Shown here piece by piece: positions 1 through 12,328 of a stretch of DNA of 64,000 nucleotides. The notes beneath the pieces were generated by a model. That model did no database searches. It was not told the origin of the DNA and worked only from the letters and a program-made list of their open reading frames with translations. This DNA is from Apostichopus japonicus (taxonomy: Eukaryota > Echinodermata > Holothuroidea > Aspidochirotida > Stichopodidae), in the NCBI RefSeq assembly GCF_037975245.1, contig NC_092578.1, positions 11,950,321 to 12,014,320 on the forward strand. Reading direction: 5' to 3'. Position numbers and translations under genes: made by a program. Position 1 is the stretch's first letter; every line of letters starts with the position of its first letter.

Positions 1-399
1 CTCTAAAGAAAATATTTTCATTGGTTTTAACAGAATTATTAATTTCTTACTTTTCCAACAAAGTATTATATTTTCCAAAGTAAACAAAGTAATTTGATGC
101 CTTCGGTAGATGAGTTCTTCTATGAATTCAAATTTCTGTAATATATATGGTGAACAATTTATTTCTACAAAAACTAGAAGTAAACTGCTTTTTCACTATG
201 ACAAATTACACAAGCAGTTCAATTTATAATTGCTAATTGATTATTTTTGTTGCATTATCTGCCTCTGTAGATAGCTCCATAGGACATGGAATTAATTTTC
301 TTTAAACTTACAGATACAACAAATTTGTATATTTTCATGTACACTAATATGTATGAAAAGACCAAATTGGTCAATAAATGAGGTGAAAACTAAAAAAAA
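1..399. other. AT-rich sequence, no gene recognised
   Basis: No open frame with recognisable protein similarity, no tandem repeat and no terminal inverted repeat was seen here. The stretch ends where a dispersed repeat copy begins. Confidence 0.5.
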
Positions 400-680
400 A
401 CAGAATGCAAAATTGCAGAGGTTTTGATGACTTCAGTACAACAGACTTCTGCTTGTTCAACAGAAATGGCTCTAATAATATAAATGTCCTAATTTCTATC
501 ATTAGATATCACATTAAAAGGCATTCAATATATGACCGCAGATGACCTTTGACCCCCACTACAAAGAACAGAGTTCTATTACTCAATATAACACATCCAC
601 ATGATAAGTATAAATAAATCTTGAGATAAATCGTTTAAAAGGTTTTCAGAAATTGACCTTGTTAGAAGAAATTGCTGTGA
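400..680 (+). repeat. Dispersed repeat with nuclear-receptor-like half-sites, copy 1
   Basis: The start (CAGAATGCAAAATTGCAGAG, followed by GTTTTGAT) matches the start of the copy near 10.8 kb and the reverse complement of the ends near 34.7 and 41.7 kb. At 533-555 the copy reads TGACCG, four bases, TGACCT, one base, TGACCC: a DR4-like spacing followed by a DR1-like spacing. It then carries the family signature of a run like 'ttctattactcaatataac' and 'acatccacatgataagta'. I infer a non-coding interspersed element; its class is unknown. Confidence 0.65.
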
Positions 681-2079
681 AGATATCAAGTGAAAATTAA
701 ACAAATGATTAACAAATAATTACTTGTACTATAGGGGATTGGCATGATGTAGGCTATATTTTGACTCCAGCACTGGTAGTTTGGTATGTTGGATAGCTAA
801 GAAAAACTGAATGATACAGCTCAATTTTCTTCAACAATGAGTGATTGGAAAGAATTTCAGCACATCCAAGCCTGACATTAAGTTTCGTCATCAACTGTTT
901 CTAGAAATGACATGAGACAACTTTGCCAATCACAGTATCAAGAACCTCAAATTTTCAGATATTCTTTCATTTATAGTGCTGCGATCTTTCTTCAAGAAGT
1001 AACTTTTTTTTACCTGTCCAAACTATTTTCCACTTACATTACATCTCATGATCTCAATGTTAATAATTTTTCTTTTTTCTTTGTGCTTTTTTGTTTGCTT
1101 ATACTGTATAATTTCTTTAATACTGGAATATACAAAATGAAATGAAAATTGTTACACTAAGTTAGGATGATTTAAAAAATATATAAGTTGAATTAATAGT
1201 ACATGTTTTGTTAATTTTTATTGAACTTTAATAGTACATATTCTTATTTGATACAAATTTTATACAAAAACATTACTTTTCAAGGAAACTTCCTTATGGA
1301 AAATATCCCATATATCGTCATATGTCCAATAAGTTCAGCTTCATTTTCATATTTCATGTTTTTAGATCATATTTCAATTATTTTTTGTTGACACTGTGCC
1401 ACATGATAGCACACTTGTGATGTCCAGCTAGAAGTATGTGTTTGGTTGACAAATTTGTTCTGCAATGATGAACTGCATTATCAGTTTTTGAGGAGATAAC
1501 AATGTTACAGGATATGTATTGAATCTCAAAATTCAAAATACTGTAACTATTTGACTACTGTAGAGCAAGTGAGTTAAATTTGTCGAAGAATTAAGTAAGA
1601 ACTAAAATAAGATTTGTAGCAATCCCTTGTGGGCATCAACCATGTCATTTACCCATAATGATTTTAAAGTATAGAGTTTTAAACCAAAGTGTTGCAATAT
1701 CCAGAAAGGAAAGTCTTCCCATGTGAAATATAGACCCATTTAACCAACTTTGAGCGAGCAAGTCCCCTTATTTAGTTGTTCAGAACATTCATAACATTAT
1801 TTATATACTATGAATTTTTTTGAGAAAATGGCCAAATTTTTCACCATTTGAGATAATCTGTTGACCCCTTGAGCCAGTTTGTGCCCATTTGAGATAACCT
1901 GTTGATCCCTTGAAGCTCTGAGAGATAAACCCTTACAGGAGCTTTAAGGGCACATTTAAAGCATGAGTATGAACTCTGAAGCAGATTTAGAGACCTATAG
2001 AGCCCATTCACAAAACTAAACTGAACTGACTTTGACCAAACGATGTTCGCCAAAAGAAAATCATAGCATTGGAGAATTC
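681..2079. other. Unannotated AT-rich stretch
   Basis: Short open frames occur, for example at 912-1145 (plus) and 1841-2053 (minus), but they have low-complexity composition and no recognisable domain or splice context. I see no gene or clear repeat. Confidence 0.45.
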
Positions 2080-2640
2080 ACAGATTAATTGTAGCTTTAG
2101 TTTTGTAGTTATCATGTTTAAAAGGTTTCAGACTTGCATGTTGACCTCATGTGACCTCAACTAATTTCAATAGGATTCTTGCAGTCACCAAGCTGGATCT
2201 ACATACTATTATGAAGTTTAAGACAAATACAATTCTTGTGTTATCATGTTTACAAGATTTTCAGACTTTCACTTAAATGTTGACCACAAATGACCTTTGA
2301 CCTCCACCAATTTAGGTTCTTTTACTCAACAAGCTGAATCTACATACCATGTATGAAGTTCAACAGAGATGTATTTTTGGAGTTATCATGTACACAAAGT
2401 TTCAGACTTTTGACCTCTGTTAATCCCAAATGACCATTGAACTTTACAGAAAACAATAGGCTTCTTTTACTCAATAAGACGGATCCACATACCAAGCATG
2501 AAGGTAATCCACCATTAACTTTTTTAGTTACAGTGTTTACAATCAAGTGTCACATACATACATAGACACACACACACACCATCACCATTGCAAAGATTCC
2601 TTTTGCCACCGGCAAGGAATACAAAATTAACAATTTCTTC
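2080..2640 (+). repeat. Tandem copies of the half-site repeat with CA run and 3' hairpin
   Basis: About three diverged monomers of roughly 120-130 bp follow each other, each with 'tactcaa...ccacataccatgtatgaag' and TGACC-rich blocks. A perfect DR4 (TGACCT, four bases, TGACCT) lies at 2142-2157 and a perfect DR1 (TGACCT T TGACCT) at 2291-2303, the latter preceded at DR4 distance by TGACCA at 2281. The copy ends in a short CA run near 2566-2580 and an imperfect hairpin around 2597-2621 (ATTCCTT...AAGGAAT). Similar 'acaaggaat' ends occur near 35.19 and 58.71 kb, which suggests a common 3' end. Confidence 0.65.
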
Positions 2641-3300
2641 TGGTCCCATACGTCACTCTGTATATTAATTACGATACTACCTTGTAACTAAATGTGACAA
2701 AACTTTTGTCTGTATACATTTAAAGGCACACTCTCAGCTAGGAAATTGCTAAAATCAAAATCTTGTCTCAACGTATTCCCCGATTAAAAAATAAAAACAA
2801 TGCTGCCCTCTTCTCACAGCGGCAACATATTCATTTCTTTAATATGGCATTCTCATCCTTAGCTATAAACAGCATACGCAAATGGGTACCGTTACCGCGA
2901 AGGTATCACGTTTCCGAGATTATAATCTGCCTCTCAGTGTTGCGTAACCTATAGGCATACTGTGTAATTTGTACTGTGTGCTATGCGAGTTACGCAATTT
3001 TTCAATTGGCTATATGGAACAGTGCATATTGTACTGCTGGGAAAACGCTATACCAGCTCGTAGGAGCAGGTAGTTGTTACGGGCCATATGATCTCGTGCT
3101 GCCGATTTTTGTTGGAGAAATTGCTGAAGAAATAAAATGCGAATAGTTTCGTCGTGTAATTCTCTATAAACATGTGACTGAATGTGTGCTGCTTATGTAC
3201 TGTTATTTGACGAAACGACTTGCTTCTGGCCTAACGTTCTTCAACACTTGAGTTCAAAATTAAATAAAACTGTGAGCAAACAGCTTATCCACTAGAGAGC
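2641..3300. other. Unannotated stretch holding one arm of a long-range inverted repeat
   Basis: The segment around 2719-2752 (AAAGGCACACTCTCAGCTAG and on) is the reverse complement of the segment at about 10623-10660. The two arms lie 8 kb apart in opposite orientation, so they are probably two copies of one short dispersed repeat. Nothing else was recognised. Confidence 0.5.
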
Positions 3301-3304
3301 CTGT

Positions 3305-3720
3305 GTAGAAAAAACATGCACATAATACAGACAGCTTATAATGAGCATGGTGAACACAAAGAGATAGATGTAAGGGGATTAGTAGACAAGGGATGGAGAG
3401 AAGAATGAAAGATAAAAACCAACAGTGGAGGATAGGTAGGAGATAAACAGTGGAGGGACAAAGAGAGGATTAAGGGAAGGGGTTGGGAATAAACTGGAGA
3501 AGGACAACGACAGAAAAGTGTGGAGAAAAAAAGGGGTGGAAAAAGCTATGAGAAGAGGAGTAATGGGGGAGGGGGGCAAGGGGAGAAGAAGGGGGAATGG
3601 ATTGTTGAGCCCATGAGGTTGAATGGTGCGAAGGCGTAGCATCCACAACCTCTCTGCTGATTCGCACTAGCTCAGGACGGCTACCTAAGGATTCAATCCC
3701 CTGGGCCTATAGAGACATGT
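3305..3720 (-). mobile_element. Penelope-like retroelement 3' end (5' truncated)
   Basis: On the minus strand the DNA matches the element at 40.0-40.6 kb on the plus strand: a coding tail with 'LGSRPELVRIS', then the C-terminal signature 'TIQPHGLN' that ends Penelope-like GIY-YIG endonucleases, then a long pyrimidine-rich 3' region whose order of words (cacttttctgt, cagtttattccc, catctatctc, gtgttcacc) matches the other copy. The coding tail is frameshifted between the two motifs, so the copy is dead. It stops before the hammerhead-like motif seen in the other copy. Confidence 0.75.
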
Positions 3721-3725
3721 CGTTA

Positions 3726-4245
3726 ATGGTATGGTTGCATAGCTCCCAACTCTTGAGAAGGCAAATGCTGATCCATGCCACGAATTGCCGTCCTGGGGGA
3801 GGGGTATATGGGGGGTGTCTCCCTCCCCTTTTTATTTTTTTTGGAATCCTGGTGATGCCTACATGTAAACTGGTGGCACCTAGAAAGGCTTTTGTCACCC
3901 ACAATTTTCTGAGAAATATGCATTTTTTTGTGTGTAACATCAATAAATTGAGTAGTAGGTGATAATTCATTCTTGCCCGAGGCATGAAAATGTTCGCTGC
4001 TCGCCCCAATGAAATGAAATATAGCCTAATTTGAGGTTCAAATGATGATGTAAAGGAGGTTTTATACTCTATTATGCTAAATGCTAAAGAAATGATGGTT
4101 GCTAAGTCCAAATTTGATGCAATTTTTTTTATGTATACTTGTCAATTACAATGCAGGTTTTTGGGATGCTTGAGCAGGTCAGGGGCTTTGGGTGTTAGAA
4201 TGCGGGTCCAACCCGCGAATTGTGGGTCAGTTGGGAGCTCTGTGG
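3726..4245. mobile_element. Probable MITE with AGCTCCCAACT inverted ends
   Basis: AGCTCCCAACT near 3741-3751 is matched by AGTTGGGAGCT near 4229-4239, about 500 bp apart. Between them is a poly-G/poly-C hairpin-like core ('gggggaggggtatatggggg...ccctcccctttt') of the kind found in the 20-31 kb elements. The open frames across it show no similarity. A target duplication is not clear, so this is inferred from the ends only. Confidence 0.45.
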
Positions 4246-7200
4246 TTGGGAAGGTTAAAGTTTTCTCCAAAAAAACCTAAAAGATGAATGACCTTCGGCA
4301 CAGGGGTAAACTGGACTCCTCCAGCTGCCTTTACTACATTTTACTGCATTACTACAAACATATGGTGGCTTCCACGCCAACTCTCGACCAGAGTATGCTG
4401 TATTGGCCCCAAATAAACCAGATATTCAAATATGGTTACCTTCGGTCAAAGTTTTGAAACTGGTTTTATTACCACCTTCCAGGAAATTTACCTCACTGGG
4501 ACATTCAGGCATCTTTTGCTTTCAATTAGAATGCCTTAGAACAATTTGGAAAGTAAATACCTCTAGGAACATATTAAATATTCTAGCAATTATAGCATGC
4601 TAAATTGGGGACAATACTACATAGCCCACCTTGAAAATATCCTGTAGCCTACTCTGGATAAACACTATCTAATATGGAAGAAATGCTTTGGTTAAAGTAT
4701 GAATATGGTCACTTGAACATTAAGAAATGCAAGTGAGATAGTGGTAAGTTTTCCCTGCTCATGGTTATTGTATATAGTTGAACTCAATGTAAGAACTGTA
4801 CAGATGCAATCAATGTGTTAAAAATAAAAACATGTTACAATACTGACTTACCTAACTTTAGAATAAGCAATACAAACAATAGTAGGGCAGTGTTCCAAAT
4901 ACGGAATGCAAGGACATATACCCAAATACTAGGAGACGCCATGCCTCCATTGTGGAACTTCTCCATGATACAGTAAGTATAGCAGCTTTACATGCAAAAG
5001 AACTTTTGCCAAAACTTCAAAAGACCCTATAATGTCCCTTGCATTTCAAACATCTCCATCTGCCACTATCTCCATCTGCCACTGGGCCCGACTGGGGTTA
5101 TCATGAGAGCACTGAATGAACTGTTTTATCACTACTAGCTGCAAGTTAGAGTACCTCTTCAACACTCTATGACATCACAAAATATGTTATGTTAAATTGA
5201 TCTCACACAATACAAAATAAAGACAAGTTATTCTGTACCAACAATAAATAACCCAAGATCAATGTCACATTAGAACTACTGGTATGACTGAACAAGCTAC
5301 AGTAATTAAAAAGATCAGATATTGCTATCATGCAAAGCCAAATAGTGTACAATCAAGTATGTAGTGAAACCAATATTTCAATCATTTATAATACTTATTT
5401 AATATGACACAGTTGTAACTTTGATGACATCAATTATGTAGTTTACTTACACTATGAATGAACATGCAAATCAATGCTAAATACTACAGAAAGGAGAAGG
5501 ATACATAACGCACTGAATGCAACAATCAATGTTTGACACCATGGAGAAGATAAATTCTTATGATACATTGCACTAGCTTAGTAACTTCATTTTACTGAGA
5601 CACCATGTTTGTTGTTGTCTGTTATGGCACAGTTTGTTCAATTGTCTTGAAGCCTTGTGATATCTACATTCTGGATACTTGTTACTCCCATTGTCCACTC
5701 TTGTGTCCTTGATGTATGGTATTTAAATAAGCTGAGAAACTGCTTTGACATCAGCTATTTCAAAATTGTCCGTATCCATGTTAACAACGTTCACTATGCA
5801 AATCCATAGCTTTCACTGGAGAACAAGAAATATGACAATCATCTTACGTAAAGTAGGGAAGCACACATTTATTAATGAAACAATCCAACACAAATACTTC
5901 CAGTTCCAACCCTTATATCTGCTTGCAAAACATCCATCATGCCATAACGCTATGCTGTGCTGTACTGTTCCTCTAAAGGATGTTCTGTACATCTGTAATG
6001 TGAAATGAAAATGGAAAAAAGACATATTTATGGCATTGTGTGAGGACAGAAGTGTCACAACGATATACCTGTTCAAATGATATTCCAAGATATGATTTAT
6101 TTGATTTTAATTGCAAAAGAGACATTCAGGCTCATAGCCAAGGTAACTGGGTTGGAGCCAGCATAAATGTTATGTTTGTTTATTCACTGAGATTGTAACT
6201 TGCACTCATTGTAATAACTAAAAATTATTGTTCAAATCTGGGTGAAAGTAGACCCCTTAATGATGCCCCTAACACGTTAAACTAGAAATATAGCTCACAC
6301 TCAAAATTTGCCAAAAATGTCAATGTCTTTGCTGATATGAAACTATATGCACATGACAACCTGATCAGATGACAACTACAGTATAGGCAGTTAAGAGTAA
6401 CTATCTTTAAGCAGTGCAAGTACTGTACTGTATGTACGAATGATGCCACATCATCATGAAACATTAAAAGAAAACATAAAGAGAAAAGAATAAATGTGCA
6501 ATTTTTGAACACAAACTGCTTCAGGTAAATGTCTTTATTTTTCAGAGATAAGGAAAAATACTACAGGTACTGTTATCATTAACTTGTGTGGTTTGAACAT
6601 TTTTGGGTCCCGCACATTTACAGACCTCCAGTGGCTGTATTAGCACCATATTTAGCACTACATGTCTATGTCATTAATATAACATAATACAATAAATGAA
6701 TAAATGTGTCCAATGTCCTAAATCTGGTTAGTCATATTCCTACAGTAGTAGACTGCAGACCTAGCTAAAATGTAGACTTATTTACAGCATGGAATGGTTA
6801 CAGTATGTAATCAAAAAATTACCAGTCTCCACTGGGGTATAGCTGCTGGAGTGCATTGCTGCACCAGCCTCTGTTGGGCATGGCCTTTCACTGAGGAACT
6901 GGTGTTATCTTTTCTGGTTGATCAGTTTGGATACCAACCTCTCGAGTTTCTTAATTGGACACACACCTTCAACTGAAAAAGACAAATAACACCGGGATGT
7001 GCAAAGTAAATAATATATCAGAATGCATACTGTACGCATAGCAGGGAAGTGCTCATGAATATTTGAGTGCCAGGCAGATTGGGCGGTAGTGTGATCCACA
7101 CCCTGGGAGAGGAATTTCATGGGTGGGGTACCCCCCCCCCAAATGGACAAATTTTGCACATGAAGTATGCTTAGGTGGTGCTATATTCCTATTCTGTGCC

Positions 7201-8533
7201 ATATATTCTCCCAGATTTTGGTTATGGTAAAACTTATTAAATTATCATCAAAAAGTGCTAGGCGAAAAAGGTTAAATACTGTTTGTGCGGGGCGGCATTC
7301 AGAACTGCTGGGCGTACAGTAGCTGCCCAGTGTGAGCAAATCCCTGACATAGTGAATTATATAACTTCCAACATAAATTACTGAATACCACATTTTGCCC
7401 TTCACTAAATAGTCAAAAATTCAAATAAATTTTGCAAACACAGAACAGTAATAACACTACTAGTTAATACAGAACTTTGCTATTGGCAGCATAAATTCAT
7501 CACATCTGCTTTATGATTTACAGTATGTATAGTGTCAACTCTGCAAGTATTCAAGAATGGTCCATTTACTAACATAGTGCAAACCTAAACTAGTGATGTG
7601 CAACAATTTCCCTTATATTTCTTATTTCTATGTTAGTAGTATACACCTGCAGTATTATAACTCATCTACTAATACCTTACATACACTAAATGTCATAACG
7701 TTTGATGTTACAATGGCAATGTCCCAGTAGGCTTGCTCATACACTAATATGTCACCAAATTTCATCATGTTCAGGGATGCATAATTGCTTTCAAAAATAT
7801 AGCTAGGCTTTGCTTATTTCCAAGACTAAAAATTACGGAATATTCTACAGGTGTGCCCTAAACAATGAAGTGTTTAAAAGATATAAACTATAGAAACATG
7901 ATATGGTATATAATGGGTGACCATTCTAGTTCTCTCACAAATCAGTAGTATCATTTTCATTTTGTATAATTTTTAGAACTGCATGATCAGATTATGTGTA
8001 GAGCTATGAAGCCTATGATGTTGTTATATTTTGCCAAATGTCTTTAATTTCTATATCATGATGAATTATATCAATCATTGTAAGACGGACTCAACGACCC
8101 CCAGAATGGTGCGTCATGTCCGATGAAGCGCATATTTGGTGCGTTATTACAACTACAATATGTGCTTCAGTGTCCGTCAATGTGCCATGCATGGTGTATC
8201 CTTTAAATTAAATGTGATAAACTTTGTCGAACATAAAATGGTGGCATTCACAATTAATGGTGACATTGATTTGTTTATGTTGTCCTTGATTTTATGAGTA
8301 AACAACGATGATAGCAAACTATCATGTTATGAATGCATAAACATGTGAACAATATCTACTATCCTTCACTAATTCAACAAAGGAGCCTGTAGAGCTAGTG
8401 TAGCTTCTTTCTGAGAAGGCTTTTGAGTTTTGAATTAATTTGGAAAACTTAGTAATATCAGTTATCACTTTACACTACAGTTACAGGAAAAGCCGCTACC
8501 GTTTTTTTTAAGTTACTATACCAAGTTGGGAGT
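4246..8533. other. Long unannotated region
   Basis: No exon with convincing protein similarity was recognised on either strand. A C11-type homopolymer lies near 7130-7141 beside a short G/C-rich block like those of the poly-C elements further right. A short imperfect tandem (catctccatctgccac) lies near 5047-5083. If the minus-strand MINDY-3 gene is intact, its remaining exons should lie here or further left, but I could not find them. Confidence 0.4.
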
Positions 8534-8743
8534 ATTATAGGCAAACTCTAATTTGGGTGAAAGAGTTTAAATTACAAAGTGGCTATTCTTACGACTAGTC
8601 GTAACAAGAATTCCCTTTTACGCATGCACAGTTGCTTTATTATAGGCAAACTCTAATTTGGGTGAAAGAGTTTAAATTACAAAGTGGCTATTCTTACGAC
8701 TAGTCGTAACAAGAATTCCCTTTTACGCATGCACAGTTGCTTT
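8534..8743 (+). repeat. 105-bp perfect-looking tandem duplication
   Basis: The 105-bp unit beginning TTATAGGCAAACTCTAATTT is repeated twice with essentially no differences. Each unit holds host-like flank, the 9-bp word TTTAAATTA, and the left terminal repeat of the adjoining MITE including the 16-bp palindrome TTACGACTAGTCGTAA. The lack of divergence suggests a recent duplication. Confidence 0.85.
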
Positions 8744-8952
8744 AACGTGGCTATTTTTACGACTAGGAGTACTCTTTTTACAACTAGGAGTAACAATATT
8801 TTCCAGTTAAGGGTTGGGTTAGGGGTTAGGGTTAGGTTTACCCCTACTACATGGGCAGTTGCTTTATTTACTTTACTGCGCATGAATTCGCCGATGTCGT
8901 AAGAATAGTTTATAAATAATTGTTACGACTAGTTGTAAGAATAGCCACGGCC
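8680..8952. mobile_element. 273-bp MITE flanked by TTTAAATTA
   Basis: The ends are inverted: GTGGCTATTCTTACGACTAG on the left and the complement of GTGGCTATTCTTACAACTAG on the right. Immediately outside lie identical 9-bp words TTTAAATTA (8671-8679 and 8953-8961). A 9-bp duplication would fit a Mutator-like element; an 8-bp reading would fit hAT. Further internal copies of the CGACTAG/ACTAGGAGTA word lie around 8758-8790. No coding capacity. Confidence 0.7.
8807..8842 (+). repeat. Short telomere-like TTAGGG stretch inside the MITE
   Basis: Degenerate TTAGGG units (GGGTTGGGTTAGGGGTTAGG and on) occur inside the MITE. At about 35 bp this is a small interstitial telomere-like tract, not a chromosome end. 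Confidence 0.6.
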
Positions 8953-8961
8953 TTTAAATTA

Positions 8962-9790
8962 ATGCGTACATTTTTTCTTTGCAAGTGGAGAATCATCCAC
9001 AGCTAAAGTGGCTATGCGGATTGACAAACAAGTGAAGCAAAGTAAATATCCTAGCCTATGCATATTAGACTTAAAAAAGTAAAAGAACCCAATGCCTTGG
9101 TAACTTAATTCATCTTGGAGTTGCTCAGCAGATTCGAGGTTATTTCACCACTTAAGAACCCATTCTCAGACAAAAAAAAAGACAAAACTGAAATGGCTAC
9201 ACAAATTAGGAGTCTGTAACTGAGAATGACCATGCATGCAAATATGCAGTAAATTTTCAAGTTGTCAGACTAATTTATTTGTTGCTAGGAACTCTATAAT
9301 TGTGCTGGTAAAGTAGAGTAGGAAATGAAAACAGTTACTTTATTGCGTATAGGCCCCTGTCCCTCACGTACCTCATTGCATACTAGACTTACAGTTACAA
9401 AAGAAATATGCCCATATCAAAAATGCTCTTGACAGGAATAACCATCAAATTGAGGCAGCCCTCCATGGTGCATAATTTTATAAATCTGGGCCTGGAGCTA
9501 GGCTACAGTAGTCCTACTTTTGCTATTGATTCGCTCATGAGAAGTTGCATTTCTTTCGAGTTTAATTTTCTTGTGGGGAGATCTCCCTACCAAATCCATA
9601 TTACACTAATGTAGGCTAAGTCCTATTCATATTTGCAAAGCTACCGAATCATAAACCAAACACATGATACCGCACACTTCCATACTGATCATGCTTAGTA
9701 GGCGAATATAAGTAGAAAAGCATAAATAACACTTCATGAAATGTTCGGCTTAGGCTAGGCTACAGTTTGTACAGCAGCCTGCACTGCAGT
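8962..9790. other. Unannotated stretch
   Basis: No gene or clear repeat was recognised. The frame at 9408-9614 (plus) has no recognisable features. Confidence 0.4.
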
Positions 9791-9795
9791 AGCAT

Positions 9796-10012
9796 GGACA
9801 CTGCGGAGTTCGGGCACCTAAGCCTTAAAACACCCCAAAACTATATCTCATGGTATAAATCACCTGGAACTATACTTGATATGGTTGGGTCATTTTGGAG
9901 AGAAAATAACTGTAGCTTCGTAGTTTTTCGTGCAATTGGCTCTTGCTGTAGGTTGTCTTATCGTGAAATCGCTTATTTCTTAGGGGTGTCCGAACTTCGC
10001 AGTGTTCCAAAC
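9796..10012. mobile_element. Foldback MITE with ~24-bp inverted ends
   Basis: GGACACTGCGGAGTTCGGGC at 9797 is mirrored at about 9986-10010 by the complement of GGAACACTGCGAAGTTCGGA. The ends enclose about 170 bp. An open frame runs through the element, but it spans both inverted ends and is explained by them. No target duplication could be assigned. Confidence 0.6.
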
Positions 10013-10226
10013 TTCGCAAAACTGACTATACTACTACTGTACTAGCCTATGTCTCTCGGTGTATTAGTTGCCTTAGTTTGTAGTACTCGTAGTAGTAGGC
10101 CTAGCTAGCATGATCTATTGAACAATATAACAATGAAGCCTACGGCAGACCAAACACTTCGGCCAGAAAACAGTAGCCTAAATAGTAAATATATAACGTT
10201 AGTCGTTAGCATAATTTGCTGCCTAC

Positions 10227-10335
10227 CTTCTCGTATGTTCTGCCATGCCAGTAAATGCTCCGCGAAGGTAGCATTGGTCATTTTGTCGATCCCCGATCTC
10301 TGTTTCAGTAGATCGTTTTTGGAGACCCAGTCCAT
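10227..10335 (-). CDS. Possible first coding exon of an unknown gene
   Basis: On the minus strand an ATG at 10335 opens 36 codons (begins MDWVSKNDLLKQRSGIDK, ends AWQNIRE) followed by a good donor, AAG|GTAGGC, leaving phase 1. The composition is like real coding sequence, charged and helical, and the DNA just upstream (10440-10465) is CpG- and NotI-site-rich, as at a promoter. I do not recognise the family and found no partner exon; a chance open frame is possible. Confidence 0.3.
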
Positions 10336-10617
10336 GTACGTAGCACCAGCTCAAGTAAACTTTCCATTCCATGTCCGTTTTGTCGCTCACTGCTTTTGGC
10401 ATTAGGATCCACAATAAAGCAACCTGTGCCTTCCACCTCAACAGCGCGGCGACGCGGCCGCAATATACACGTTACGTGTATTATGCTACCACTGCATGAA
10501 ACTGTGCTATACATTACGTATATTTACATACAGGGTTTACACTGTACACTGGCAGTATATTACAAATACCGTGTCACGTGATTAACGGTGAACCATCCAA
10601 ACCTATGAAATTGGCCC

Positions 10618-10662
10618 ACCCTCTAAAAATTTCCTAGCTGAGAGTGTGCTTTTAAGGTTTAC
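10618..10662 (-). repeat. Second arm of a dispersed repeat pairing with 2719-2752
   Basis: TTTCCTAGCTGAGAGTGTGC here is the reverse complement of the segment near 2.73 kb. The two copies lie in opposite orientation 8 kb apart. Confidence 0.6.
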
Positions 10663-10759
10663 CCTGTAACAATTACGAAAAGCGAAAATATATCCAGAAA
10701 TTTGTCTTTCTTACTGTATCATTAGCAGAAACAATTAGAGCCTCTGAAATTTCCCAAAT

Positions 10760-11460
10760 ATAAGAATGCAAATAGCTTTGACTTGCACTGAGATGAACCA
10801 GAATGCAAAATGCTTTGAGGTTTTGATTCCTCTGTTACACTACACTTCTGCTTCTTCACCAGAACTCATAACTCTTATAATTTTAAATGTCCTGAACCAC
10901 TATTTTGATGTACAATTACACTATGGCATGATAAACACAGGCCAGTCTACTGTACATGGCAATACACACACCTCCACCAAAAACCATAGGGGTCTTGTAC
11001 TCAATGCCAAGCATTCACACACCAAGTATGAGAAGTACCCACGATTCCTACCTTGAGATATCATGTTTATTTGACATCTAGTCTAAAATGAACATTGACC
11101 TACACCAACAACAACAGGCTTCTTGTACTCAATTCGGCAAATCCATATACCATGTATGAGAAGTATCCATGATTTTTACCATGAGATATCATTTTTTTCA
11201 GTTTGACCTCTGGTGACCAGATGAACAATTTTGAGTTCTTCTATTCAATATAACGCATCCACATGCCAGGTATGCAAAGTATTGATGTTTCCTAACTTTA
11301 ATTATTTGTGTTTACAAGGTTTCAATATTTGATCTCTGGTGACCTCAGGTGACCTTTGAACTCCACTAAAACAAGAGTTCTTTTACTCAATATAACACTT
11401 CTTTCAACATTAAACGTCTTTTACTCAATGTAACATGTCTTTTACTCACCATAGGTTACA
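10760..11460 (+). repeat. Half-site dispersed repeat, long copy
   Basis: The copy starts near CAGAATGCAAAATGCTTTGA, like copy 1, and continues with several monomers carrying 'tactcaat...accaagtatgagaagta'. At 11330-11362 four half-sites are phased: TGATCT, 4 bp, TGACCT, 4 bp, TGACCT, 1 bp, TGAACT. The whole unit is reversed in the copy at 34.2-34.7 kb, including the 'cagtctactgtacatggc' segment. It is non-coding. Confidence 0.7.
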
Positions 11461-12328
11461 CGTATTTTGTCAACATTAAAATGAGTGTATCACCCAGATC
11501 ATGGTCTTACAATACACAATTGGTGATTCTCATCAGAACTGTATATTTCTGTTTTGTCAAAATGTTATCAAATATGTAAGAGGTCATTTTCACTCAGATT
11601 TTAGAATTTTTTTTAAAGACAATTCAAGTTGTGCAACACTTGTTGTGTAAAAATCTTCCCTGATACTAAAAGTAAATTTTATACTCAAGAATTTTTTTTG
11701 TAATATTCACTTCAACATAACATTTAACTGGCATATTTCACGCTGAATATTGTGGAATTTTTTTATTTGGTAAAAGTTAAATTTACATTTTCCAAGTTTG
11801 AAGACTGTAGGCATTTGCACCACGAATATATGCCAATGAAATGGCAGATACAGGGAACAGTGAATAGTACATCAAGTGCTGCACTACAATAAATTGGCAA
11901 TTCTGTAACCTGCTGAGTCTCAGCAGGATCCTCTGCATTTCCGGTTAGTAAAGGAGGGCTTTTGATGTATATGCCTGCTTTTGATGTATGCTAGCTTTCT
12001 TCCGAATCCTATGATCTTTGCTCTGATGAATAACCCAACTCTACTCAAAGTTTTACCTCCTGCTGTATGCACTTGTTGGTGTCACTACCATTCCAATAGC
12101 TGTTACCGAAATATGAACAAAACTTAGTTTACTGAAATATTTTTATGTCATTGTCTTTGAAATATGAAGGTCTTTCCCTTGGGTTAAAGGTTTTGAAATA
12201 TGTACAGTAGGATGTAGGAATGGGCTTCATATGTTTGTGCTCCAAGATGATATTACATAGGCTTTCCATTTTCTACTTCCTTCTCACAGCAGTAATTGAA
12301 GTTACCAGTTACAATTTTAATGTAGTAC
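11461..12328. other. Unannotated stretch downstream of MINDY-3 exon 3
   Basis: This should be intron 3 of the minus-strand gene. No further exon matching the family was recognised; the sequence is AT-rich. Confidence 0.4.

Noticed and set aside
3379-3667. Proline/serine/leucine-rich minus-strand frames
   Set aside because: They are the reversed Penelope-like pyrimidine-rich tail.
8807-8842. Chromosome end or telomere fusion
   Set aside because: The tract is about 35 bp, degenerate, and inside a MITE.
9767-10045. 92-codon plus-strand frame
   Set aside because: It spans both inverted ends of a MITE and its conserved parts are those ends.
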